From: CAZTHL01 sp964613585
Lineage (GTDB): Bacteria; Pseudomonadota; Alphaproteobacteria; DSM-16000; Inquilinaceae
Reading direction: 5' to 3'
NCBI GenBank assembly: GCA_964613585.1
Contig: CAZTHL010000048.1
Span: 1 to 29,003, forward strand
Length of the DNA: 29,003 nucleotides
This document shows, piece by piece, positions 15,327 through 22,210 of this stretch (the first letter of the stretch is position 1; every line of letters starts with the position of its first letter). The notes beneath the pieces are model-generated. The model did no database searches and was not told where the DNA came from. It saw only the letters and a list, made by a program, of their open reading frames with translations. Both the position numbers and the translations under genes were made by a program.

Positions 15327-16074
15327 GTTCGAACTCCCCGAGATCGCTGACCACAACGTCGGCGCCGTTCTGCAGGAGGGCCTCCCGCCCGGCGCCCCGG
15401 TCTACCCCAATCACCAGCTTGAAGTTGCCGTCCCGGCCGGCTTGAACGCCAACCACCGCGTCCTCGACGATCGCCGACTCCTGTGGCGTCACCCCGACCA
15501 GCTCGGCGCCGCGCACGAAAGTGTCGCCCTTCGGCTTGCCGGGGATCTTGTTCTCGGCTGCATAGACGCCATCGACCATGGCGTCGAAGAGATGCATCAG
15601 ATGAGTATTCTCCAGGATCAGCCGGCAATTCTTCGACGAGGAGACCACCGCTGTTCGCAATCCGCGGGCGCGGACCTCCTCGATGAGGCGAACACTGCTG
15701 TCGAATACCTTGGCGCCCTGAGTGCGGATGATCTCATTGAATTCGAGGTTCTTCTTGTTGCCCAGCCCGCATACGGTCTCGGCGTCCGGCGAGTCATCCT
15801 CGCTGCCCCAAGGCAGATCGAGATCGCGCGAGATCAGGAAGGATTGCACCCCTTCGTACCGTGGCTTGCCGTCCACGTACCGGACATAGTCCTGCTCGGG
15901 ATCGAACTCGACAAAGGGCTTGCCGTCGCGGGCTTCCAGCTTCCGCAGATAGTCATCGAACAGGTTCTTCCACGCCCGCGCATGGACATCGGCGGTTTGC
16001 GTGACCACTCCGTCGAGGTCGACGATGAAGCCCTTCAAGCCAAGCTCGGTCAGTCGGAGAAGCTGGTGGCTCAT
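15319..16074 (-). CDS. HAD-IA hydrolase, beta-phosphoglucomutase family
   Basis: 251 residues starting at ATG 16074, with GGAG 5 nt upstream on the minus strand; an earlier in-frame ATG at 16104 has no ribosome site. The HAD motifs are FIVDLDGVVTQTADVHARAW (nucleophile D19, acid/base D21), VVSSSKN (serine motif), KPKGDTF (lysine) and IVEDAVVGVQAG (acidic motif). The cap domain between motifs I and II is typical of beta-phosphoglucomutases that act beside GH65 phosphorylases. The likely reaction is beta-glucose-1-phosphate to glucose-6-phosphate, which would use the product of the GH65 enzyme two genes on. It is the first gene of the operon; its stop overlaps the otsB start. Confidence 0.9.
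   Translation of the reverse strand: MSHQLLRLTELGLKGFIVDLDGVVTQTADVHARAWKNLFDDYLRKLEARDGKPFVEFDPEQDYVRYVDGKPRYEGVQSFLISRDLDLPWGSEDDSPDAETVCGLGNKKNLEFNEIIRTQGAKVFDSSVRLIEEVRARGLRTAVVSSSKNCRLILENTHLMHLFDAMVDGVYAAENKIPGKPKGDTFVRGAELVGVTPQESAIVEDAVVGVQAGRDGNFKLVIGVDRGAGREALLQNGADVVVSDLGEFELV
15334..15339 (-). promoter_or_regulatory. otsB: Ribosome binding site inside the HAD gene for otsB
   Basis: GGGGAG on the minus strand, 7 nt before TTG 15326. It favours the coupled TTG start over ATG 15308. Confidence 0.5.
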
Positions 16075-16338
16075 GTCCACTCCGTCGTGGGGACGGCCGG
16101 CCATGCCCGGGCCACTGGACCATGCTCAGGCGTTGGCAGACCGTACCACGGGCCTCGCCAAAGCCATTGATCTGGGTCAGGCTCGGGGAACCGGCGCCAA
16201 TGACGGAATGATACCGGAGGGACCGCCACTCTGGCCAGAATCGATCGGGGCTCCGGCTGAATTAGCCGAGCGGCTCGGTTCGGCGCGTCACGGAGGCCGA
16301 TGATGCGCAGCCGGGGAGGCGCACCGTCGGCTCGCGGG

Positions 16339-16635
16339 TCACGGACTTTTTTGGTTCGCCAAGCGCGGGCCCGGCACTCGGCCGCCGAGGAACTCGTCGC
16401 CCGGGCGCAGACCATCGACTCCGTAACGGCGCCCAAAGCCCGACACCGGGCCCGCGACCTTCCGAAGCCGCTCCTGGTCCTCAATCTTCTCGGCCAGCCG
16501 CTCGAATCGGTTGGCCAGATCCAGGAACTCGGTCGAGCCTTCCGCAGCCGACAGGGCCCTCAGGTCCTGCGCGGCGTTGCGCGCGCACTTGGCTACCCGT
16601 TGCATGTTCCTCAGTCCGTCCATCTTGGCTAACAC
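16339..16635 (-). CDS. Small helical protein of unknown function
   Basis: 98 residues from GTG 16635 (AGGAC 7-8 nt upstream) or 94 from ATG 16623. The core, RVAKCARNAAQDLRALSAAE followed by STEFLDLANRFERLAEKIED, is two amphipathic helices. It resembles the many small alphaproteobacterial proteins with a pattern of helix, short break, then FL-LA--WE-LA. Those have no known function. The C-terminal 35 residues are Gly/Arg/Pro rich. An overlapping frame on the plus strand (16300-16632) has no ribosome site and a less protein-like composition. Upstream sequence holds TTAA half-sites (16658-16675). Confidence 0.5.
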   Translation of the reverse strand: MLAKMDGLRNMQRVAKCARNAAQDLRALSAAEGSTEFLDLANRFERLAEKIEDQERLRKVAGPVSGFGRRYGVDGLRPGDEFLGGRVPGPRLANQKSP

Positions 16636-16879
16636 CGTATTGTCCTGCCATGAGGACGTTTAAATTCGGTTAACCACAGTTCTGACAAGGCCATGGCGAG
16701 GTCAACCGGCCGCCGGCCCCGACACGTCCGGACACGCCGTCATGGCTTCGCCGGAAGGCGCTGCGCCGCGCGTCACAGGGAGCGGTATCAGGAGCAGCGG
16801 CCGATCTCGGGCACGGTCCCCCGAGGCGGCGTCATGCGACAGACGCCCGCCGCGCGCAGGCCGACGCTGTGGGCCGGGA

Positions 16880-17905
16880 TCAGGGGCCCTTGTCGCTCAC
16901 GCCGGCTTCTGCGAACGTGGCCATGCCGGCGTGGCAATCCACCGCCGCCCGGATCACGTTGAGCGCCAGTGCGGCGCCGGATCCCTCGCCCAGCCGCATG
17001 CCGAGATCAAGCAAGGGCTCCCGGCCAAGGACATCGAGCAGACGACGGTGGCCCGGCTCGGCGGAGACGTGGGCGACAAGACAATGATCAAGAGCCCGGC
17101 GGTCAAGTCCGAACAGGACGGCGGCCGCGGCGGTGCAGGCGAAACCGTCGAGCAGCACCGGCACCTTGGCCATCCGCGCGGCGATGATGGCGCCGACGAT
17201 GGCAGCAAGCTCGTGGCCGCCAAGCCGGCGCAGAACCTGGAGCGGATCGTCCAGCGCCGCGCCATGTGTCGCCAGGCCAGCTTCCACCGTCTCGACCTTG
17301 CGCCTTATGCCGTCCACGTCCACACCGGTTCCGGGCCCTACCCACTCCGCGACGGCCCCGCCAAACAAGGCCGCGCAGATTGCGGCGGCCGCGGTGGTGT
17401 TGCCGATGCCCATCTCGCCGAGCGCTATCACGTGAAGCCCGGGCTCCACCGCCATCATGCCGTAGGCGATGGCGCGCGCGCACGCCTCCTCGTCCAAAGC
17501 CGGCGCAACCGTGAAGTCCGCCGTCGGATGCTCAAGATCAAGCTCGTAGACGCGCAGGTCGCTATCGGCAATCTGGCACAGTTGGTTTACCGCCGCGCCG
17601 CCCCTCTGGAAGTTGGCGACCATCTGAAGGGTGACCTCTACCGGATAGGCCGAGACACCTCGTGTCAGGGCCACTCCATGGTTGCCGGCGAAGACGGCGA
17701 CCCGCGGATGACGCAGCACGGGCGGGTGACGGTGTTGCCAGCAAGCCATCCAGTAGGCGACCTCCTCGAGCCGACCGAGCGCGCCCAACGGCTTGGTGAG
17801 CTGCCGGTCCCGCTGCAAGGTGGCTGTCCCGGCCTCAAGATCGGGACCGGGAAGGTGGCGGGCGAGGTCGCGCATCTCGTCCAGGGTGACCGCGGCTTCA
17901 GGCAT
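16880..17905 (-). CDS. cobT: Nicotinate-nucleotide--dimethylbenzimidazole phosphoribosyltransferase
   Basis: 341 residues, a normal family length. The enzyme moves phosphoribose from nicotinate mononucleotide to 5,6-dimethylbenzimidazole, giving alpha-ribazole phosphate for the lower ligand of B12. Visible motifs: LTKPLGALGRLE at 37-47, FAGNHGVA at 72-79, the NaMN-binding GEMGIGNTT at 163-171, VGPGTGVD at 189-196, VLLDGFACTAAA at 250-261, SAEPGHR at 281-287, and LGEGSGAAL at 305-313 with the presumed catalytic base E307. The start at ATG 17905 (GGAGG 12 nt upstream) matches the family N-terminus; the frame is open further up to 18040, but that part is antisense to cobS. Called cobU in Pseudomonas denitrificans naming. 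Divergent from cobS. Confidence 0.96.
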   Translation of the reverse strand: MPEAAVTLDEMRDLARHLPGPDLEAGTATLQRDRQLTKPLGALGRLEEVAYWMACWQHRHPPVLRHPRVAVFAGNHGVALTRGVSAYPVEVTLQMVANFQRGGAAVNQLCQIADSDLRVYELDLEHPTADFTVAPALDEEACARAIAYGMMAVEPGLHVIALGEMGIGNTTAAAAICAALFGGAVAEWVGPGTGVDVDGIRRKVETVEAGLATHGAALDDPLQVLRRLGGHELAAIVGAIIAARMAKVPVLLDGFACTAAAAVLFGLDRRALDHCLVAHVSAEPGHRRLLDVLGREPLLDLGMRLGEGSGAALALNVIRAAVDCHAGMATFAEAGVSDKGP

Positions 17906-17952
17906 CGGTGCTGTTGTCCTCCAGAAGGTGCCGATTACCGTGCCAAAACCGC

Positions 17953-18783
17953 ATGCCACCGTCAAAAGCCGGCCCGGGCACCGGTGCCGCATCGCCCGAC
18001 CGCCGAGCATTGAGGCGGCTCGCGGACCAGGCGCGGGCATGGCGCGACGATGTCGTGACCGCTACCCTCTTCCTTACAAGGCTGCCCGTTCCGGGCCCGA
18101 CCCCGCTGGCCGAGGGATCGAACGCGCGCTCGATGCGTGCTTATCCACTGGTTGGCGCGGCGATCGGCCTGCTTGGCGCAGCGCTTTTCGCGCTCGCCCT
18201 CTGGCTCGGGCTGCCGCCAGAGGTCGCCGCCTTGACGGTGTTGGCCGGCCAGATCCTGGCCACCGGCGGCCTGCACGAGGACGGCCTTGCAGACTTGGCG
18301 GACGGTCTAGGGGGCGGACGCGACCGTGACGCCAAGCTCGCCATCATGCGCGACAGCCGGCTCGGGAGCTATGGCGGCTTGGCCCTCATTCTGAGCGTGC
18401 TCTTCCGCGCTGGCGCCTTGGCCGCGCTGAACGACCCTGTCGCCGCGACGGCGGCGCTGGCAGCTGCCGGCGCCACGTCCCGCGCGGCCATGCCGGTCCT
18501 GATGACCAGCCTGCCCAGCGCGCGGGCCGACGGCGTCGCCGCCGGGCATGGTCCGGTCGCCGGCAGGGTCGCCGTGACTGCCGTGGTGCTCGCCATCACC
18601 CTCAGCCTCGTGCTCCTCGGGCTCGGGCGGGGGCTGGCCGCGCTGGGCATAGGCCTCGGGGCGGGCATGCTGTTGGCGCTGGTTGTCCGACGCCAACTCG
18701 GCGGCTATACCGGCGACGCGCTGGGCGCGTTGCAGCAGATCGTTGAGGTGGCCATGCTCCTTACCCTCGCGACCCGATCGTGA
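17953..18783 (+). CDS. cobS: Adenosylcobinamide-GDP ribazoletransferase (cobalamin synthase)
   Basis: Integral membrane enzyme that joins adenosylcobinamide-GDP with alpha-ribazole (phosphate) to form the complete cobalamin nucleotide loop. 276 residues from ATG 17953. Motifs: TRLPVPGPTPLA near 42-53, YPLVGAAIG at 64-72, the acidic family signature GGLHEDGLADLADG at 105-118, and IMRDSRLGSYGGLALIL at 131-147, followed by several hydrophobic helices and GGYTGDALGALQQIVEV near the end. The start is uncertain: GTG 17908 is also in frame but lies only 2 bp from the cobT start. Neither has a good ribosome site. With ATG 17953 the two divergent genes have 47 bp between starts. The stop overlaps the start of the next gene (GTGA). 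Called cobV in Pseudomonas denitrificans naming. Confidence 0.94.
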   Translation: MPPSKAGPGTGAASPDRRALRRLADQARAWRDDVVTATLFLTRLPVPGPTPLAEGSNARSMRAYPLVGAAIGLLGAALFALALWLGLPPEVAALTVLAGQILATGGLHEDGLADLADGLGGGRDRDAKLAIMRDSRLGSYGGLALILSVLFRAGALAALNDPVAATAALAAAGATSRAAMPVLMTSLPSARADGVAAGHGPVAGRVAVTAVVLAITLSLVLLGLGRGLAALGIGLGAGMLLALVVRRQLGGYTGDALGALQQIVEVAMLLTLATRS

Positions 18784-19412
18784 GCGTCGACGAGACCGTC
18801 GTCACCCGCTGGTGGCACATTCGCCATGCCCCTGCGATCAATCCCAGCGGCCGCATCTACGGCCAAAGCGACGTTCCCGCGCTAATCGACGACCAAGGGC
18901 GCTTCAAGGCCATGGCCAGCCGCCTGCCCGGCCACGCCCTTTGGCTGGTGTCGCCCTTACAGCGGACTCGGCAGACGGCTGAGGCTATCCTCGCCCATAT
19001 GGAGCCGCCCGTGGACCCACGCGTCGAGCCTGCCTTCCCCGAGCAAAGCTTCGGAGACTGGCAAGGGCGCCTTCCTCAGGAGATCCGCTTCGAGAGCGGC
19101 CGGCGCGACCCGTTCTGGCTGAGCCCGGCGGTGGTCAGGCCTCCCGGCGGCGAAAGCTTCCTCGATCTGATGGCGCGCGTGCAGCCGGCGATCGAACGGC
19201 TCTCAAGGGCGCACGGCGGTCGCGACATCATCGCCGTGACTCACGGCGGCACGATCCGCGCCGCTCTGGCCTTGGCTCTGTCTCTCGATCCGGAGACGGC
19301 CCTGCGCTTTGCGGTCGACAACGTCTCCTTGACCCGCCTCGATCACATCGCCTTGCCGGACGGTCAAGCGGTTTGGCGGGTACAGGGAGTCAATGCCGCC
19401 CCCGACTTCTAG
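18780..19412 (+). CDS. cobC: Histidine phosphatase family protein, probable alpha-ribazole phosphatase
   Basis: 210 residues starting with GTG 18780, which overlaps the cobS stop by 4 nt. The phosphoglycerate-mutase-type fold is shown by IRHAPAI with nucleophile H16, the partner histidine H155 in VTHGGTIRA, the acidic residue in FPEQSFGDWQG (E88), and SPLQRTRQTAEAI at 58-70. Translational coupling to cobS points to CobC activity, that is removal of phosphate from alpha-ribazole-5'-phosphate or from adenosylcobalamin-5'-phosphate. The active-site set alone would fit other small phosphatases too, so the specific role is inferred from context. Confidence 0.85.
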   Translation: MSVDETVVTRWWHIRHAPAINPSGRIYGQSDVPALIDDQGRFKAMASRLPGHALWLVSPLQRTRQTAEAILAHMEPPVDPRVEPAFPEQSFGDWQGRLPQEIRFESGRRDPFWLSPAVVRPPGGESFLDLMARVQPAIERLSRAHGGRDIIAVTHGGTIRAALALALSLDPETALRFAVDNVSLTRLDHIALPDGQAVWRVQGVNAAPDF

Positions 19413-19525
19413 TTGGACTCAACCACAGCGGCCCTAGATCACGGTGCATCACCATCACGGAGAATTTGACGGCGGGTGACGCTTCGGTCTAACCCGATCA
19501 AGGTTTCCCGTGACAAGGCATGATC

Positions 19526-20224
19526 ATGATTCGAGAGCGTTTGCGCCTGTCGGCCATTCCCGCCGTGTTGCTGTCCGCGCTGATCCTGCTGACGACGATG
19601 ACGCAGGCCCGAGCGCTGACCCCGCAGGAGAAGCTGGTTGAGGAGGCCCGCCTTGCCTTCCTTACCATGATCGACGAGCCGGCGCTTTCCGGACTGGACC
19701 GCTTCGTGCGCAATGCGAAGGCGATCATCATCGTGCCGGACCTGATCCGCGGCGGGTTCTTCGTCGGCGGCGAGGGGGGCACAGGCGTGCTCCTGCGTCG
19801 TCTTGAGGACGGCAGCTGGAGCCATCCAGCCTTCGTCAACCTCGCCTCCGGATCGTTCGGACTGCAGATCGGCGGCCAGGTCGCGGAGTTCGCCTTGACG
19901 ATCATGACCGAGCAAGGGCTGAACGCCGTGCTCCAGCGGTCCTTCACCCTTGGGGTGGACGCGAACGCGGCCATCGCCAGCCTCGGCAGTGGTGTCGGCG
20001 CCAGCACGGGCCTCGATCTGGACGCCGACATGTATGCCTTCTCCCGGACTCAGGGGCTGTTTATCGGCGGTGCTTTGGAAGGTACCGTGATCAGCCAGCG
20101 CCAAGGCTGGAACCAAGCCTATTACGGTCACGCCGCAGCGGTCACCGAGATCCTGCAGGGCCGGGTGAGCAACCGGCATGCCGACCCTCTGCGCCAAGCC
20201 CTCTCCTTGACCTCGCAAACCTAG
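19526..20224 (+). CDS. SYLF-domain (Ysc84-like) lipid-binding protein, exported
   Basis: 232 residues from ATG 19526, chosen over the ATG two codons earlier because AAGG lies 7 nt upstream. A signal peptide is visible (RERLRLSAIPAVLLSALILL, cleavage likely after TQARA). The SYLF core follows: AKAIIIVPDLIRGGFFVGGE, GTGVLLRR-EDGSWSHPAFVN, SGSFGLQIGGQVAEFALTIM, then LGVDANAAIASLG and an alternating Gly/Ala-rich stretch ending in ALEGTVISQRQGWNQAYYG. SYLF proteins bind phosphoinositides in yeast; the bacterial periplasmic members are of unknown function. It ends 17 bp from the 3' end of the convergent ankyrin gene. Confidence 0.9.
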   Translation: MIRERLRLSAIPAVLLSALILLTTMTQARALTPQEKLVEEARLAFLTMIDEPALSGLDRFVRNAKAIIIVPDLIRGGFFVGGEGGTGVLLRRLEDGSWSHPAFVNLASGSFGLQIGGQVAEFALTIMTEQGLNAVLQRSFTLGVDANAAIASLGSGVGASTGLDLDADMYAFSRTQGLFIGGALEGTVISQRQGWNQAYYGHAAAVTEILQGRVSNRHADPLRQALSLTSQT

Positions 20225-20241
20225 CTCCCGCGATGGCCGGC

Positions 20242-20808
20242 TCAGGTCGCGCCGGCCGCCCGCAGAGACTCGGCAACGCGCCGATCACGCGCCTCTTCCG
20301 CCCAGTTGAGGGCGCTCCGTCCGGTGAAGTCGAGACGGTCGAGGTCGGCACCAGCGCTGATCAGCTGCTCGACGACAGCCAGATGGCCGCCCCGCGCGGC
20401 CACCATCAGCGGGGTCAGCCCTTGCCGGTTGAACGCGTTGACATCGGCGCCTTGGTCGATCAAGTAGCCGGCGATCTGCGAGTCCCCTTTCTCGGCCGCC
20501 AGGAACAGTGGCGTGTTTCCCACCGGATCCGGCAGATCCAACCGGGCGCCAGCGTCGATGAGGGCCTCGGCCATCGGCCGGTTACCGTGCAGCACCGCCA
20601 GCATCAGGGGGGTTCGACCGTCACCGTCGGACAGGTCGGGCCGTTCACCGCGCGTAAGCAGCTCCCGCACCCACTGGGTGTCGTTGATCTCGGCAGCGAC
20701 GATCAGGTCGGGATCCTGGAACAGGCGGGTTTGCGCATCGAGCGGCGCCCGATCCAGCAGCAGGAACAACGCGGCCAGAAGACCGCCAAGGAGAGCCCTT
20801 CTTACCAT
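20242..20808 (-). CDS. Exported ankyrin-repeat protein
   Basis: 188 residues from ATG 20808, with an N-terminal signal peptide (MVRRALLGGLLAALFLLLDR, cleavage likely after DAQ). Four to five ankyrin repeats follow: DLIVAAEINDTQWVRELLTR, DGRTPLMLAVLHGNRPMAEA, VGNTPLFLAAEKGDSQIAGY, QGLTPLMVAARGGHLAVVEQ, and a degenerate last TGRSALNWAEEARDRRVAES. Ankyrin repeats bind other proteins; with a signal peptide this one should act in the periplasm. AGGAGG occurs 13 nt before the ATG, rather far, so a slightly earlier non-ATG start is possible. The long open frame upstream (to 20895) is not supported. Confidence 0.85.
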   Translation of the reverse strand: MVRRALLGGLLAALFLLLDRAPLDAQTRLFQDPDLIVAAEINDTQWVRELLTRGERPDLSDGDGRTPLMLAVLHGNRPMAEALIDAGARLDLPDPVGNTPLFLAAEKGDSQIAGYLIDQGADVNAFNRQGLTPLMVAARGGHLAVVEQLISAGADLDRLDFTGRSALNWAEEARDRRVAESLRAAGAT

Positions 20809-21409
20809 TGTCTGCAGCGTGCCTCCTGTCTTGGTGATCGACTCAGCTTCATCCCCACGGCATGCCATCTGGTTGGCGATCAGGCAGGGTGGCAATCAGG
20901 CTTGGCTCGCGCTCGCTGAATCGGCGACCGCATCGGGACAGGCCACCCGGAGCCGCGCCTTTCATGCCACAGGGCGCAACTGTTTAATATCCGTTTTCTG
21001 CCGGCCATTCTTAAGCTGCCGTATTCGGTTTAGACCCCTTGGGGCTTGAGCGGCCGGGGCGCCGGGATGCGTCACGGACGCTCCCACCCGGGCGCGGAGC
21101 TTGAAACGGTATTGGCTGGGGTCCTCGAGGGGAAGCCTTTTGGTAAAGGTGATGGCGTTCACTCTTGGCTGCGCCATCTGCTGAGGCTGTCGAGGTCCAC
21201 AAGAGAACAGATCCAGGAGCCAGTCATTGAATGGTCACTGGAATCGAGGATGCTTTCCGGGAGACTCGAGGCTTGGTGAATCAGGATTAGGCATTTGTTG
21301 GAGCCTGCGGCCAGGGCGGACGCGCGCTCGACCGCTTGCCTTGGCCGTGCCTCGAGGGACGGCTTCAATTGTTTCATGACTGCGGAGTGAACGGGGCGGA
21401 GCTTGAAAG
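20809..21409. other. Non-coding stretch between ankyrin and lipoprotein genes
   Basis: About 600 bases without a convincing gene. The open frames here are short, have no ribosome site and look random. GCGGAGCTTGAAA occurs twice (near 21097 and just before the lipoprotein start at 21410), the second time as the ribosome-site region. No RNA gene was recognised. Confidence 0.45.
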
Positions 21410-22009
21410 ATGCGGAACCTTCTTCTCATGGCAGCCAGCCTGCTGGCGGTTGGATGCACCACAGAGACGGGCACTCACGTCGCCGATGACGCGGAGGTGA
21501 CGTTCACGCCGGCGGCAGCCTATGCCACCCGCGCCGCTGTGCCGGGCGGCGACCCCTTGTTCCCGGAGGTGGCGCAGTTCGAGCCAGCGCACCCCCCCGG
21601 CTCGTGCGTCGGCGACGAGGAGATCCGCGCCGACCAGTTTATCAAATTGCATACCGAGATGATGGTGACGGGCCTGACCTGCCGCGAGCCGTTCCGGGAT
21701 CCGACCCTGTTCAGCCATTACCAGACGTTCACGACAGAGCACCAAGAGATGATCCGAGAAAGCCAGAGGACCCTCGGGCGCTTCCTTGGCCGCTATCGAT
21801 CAGGAAACTCGAACCGCCTGTTCGACACCTACCGCACAAAGGTGGCCAACGGCGAATCGCAAGCGCTTATGGACGTCTCGGCGACCCGCTACTGTGCCGC
21901 CTATCGCGACAAGTTCTATTCGGTGGCCCGCTTCGACGAGGTTGAGCTTGAGGCCTACCTGGATCAGGCGGCGGACCGGTATCGGCACCGATACGAGGTG
22001 TGCGACTGA
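21410..22009 (+). CDS. Conserved lipoprotein of unknown function
   Basis: 199 residues with a lipoprotein signal: MRNLLLMAAS then LLAVGC, lipobox cysteine C16. The mature part has an acidic, Pro-rich linker (to about 65) and a helical domain. Four further cysteines (C66, C91, C162, C198) could form two disulfides. The pattern LHTEMMVTGLTC, then a tyrosine-centred helix (FSHYQTF), then FLGRYR, then a conserved small-residue helix and a final cysteine (TRYCAAY) resembles a family of secreted alphaproteobacterial proteins with LQTELMVAALSC and YCA motifs. I recall these being annotated only as hypothetical proteins. The ATG follows GGAG with an 8-nt spacer. A hairpin lies about 80 bp after the stop. 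Confidence 0.75.
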   Translation: MRNLLLMAASLLAVGCTTETGTHVADDAEVTFTPAAAYATRAAVPGGDPLFPEVAQFEPAHPPGSCVGDEEIRADQFIKLHTEMMVTGLTCREPFRDPTLFSHYQTFTTEHQEMIRESQRTLGRFLGRYRSGNSNRLFDTYRTKVANGESQALMDVSATRYCAAYRDKFYSVARFDEVELEAYLDQAADRYRHRYEVCD

Positions 22010-22090
22010 TGCGGCCACGGGCCGGGCACCGGCCAGGCCTTCGGTCGGCCGGGGCGCCGATCGTGCGGCACACCGGCCCGGTGCTGAGGG

Positions 22091-22117
22091 GAGGATCGCC
22101 TGTGACGCGCGATCCTC
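22091..22117 (+). terminator. Stem-loop after the lipoprotein gene
   Basis: GAGGATCGC, a 9-nt loop, then the perfect complement GCGATCCTC followed by TTC. The position, between the lipoprotein gene and glpQ, suits a terminator, although the T run is minimal. Confidence 0.45.
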
Positions 22118-22210
22118 TTCATGGCGGTGTCATGCAACGATAACCATTCCATAGCTTCCCCTCCCCGACGGCTTCGGTAAACCACCGCTGTTGGAAACAG
22201 GGAGAGTTCG

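Noticed and set aside
16300..16632. 110-residue plus frame opposite the small helical gene
   Set aside because: No ribosome site; the minus-strand frame has the amphipathic helix pattern of a known kind of small protein.
16636..16879. Possible cobalamin riboswitch near the cob genes
   Set aside because: This stretch is downstream of cobT, and no B12-box-like core was found here or in the 47 bp between cobT and cobS.
19533..19547. GAGCGTTTGCGCCTG at the start of the SYLF gene as a fourth element arm
   Set aside because: The match ends after about 12 bases, no opposite arm is found, and the sequence is ordinary coding for the signal peptide.
21097..21409. Direct repeat GCGGAGCTTGAAA (two copies 300 bp apart)
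   Set aside because: Thirteen bases with no wider similarity; not enough to call a duplication or attachment site.
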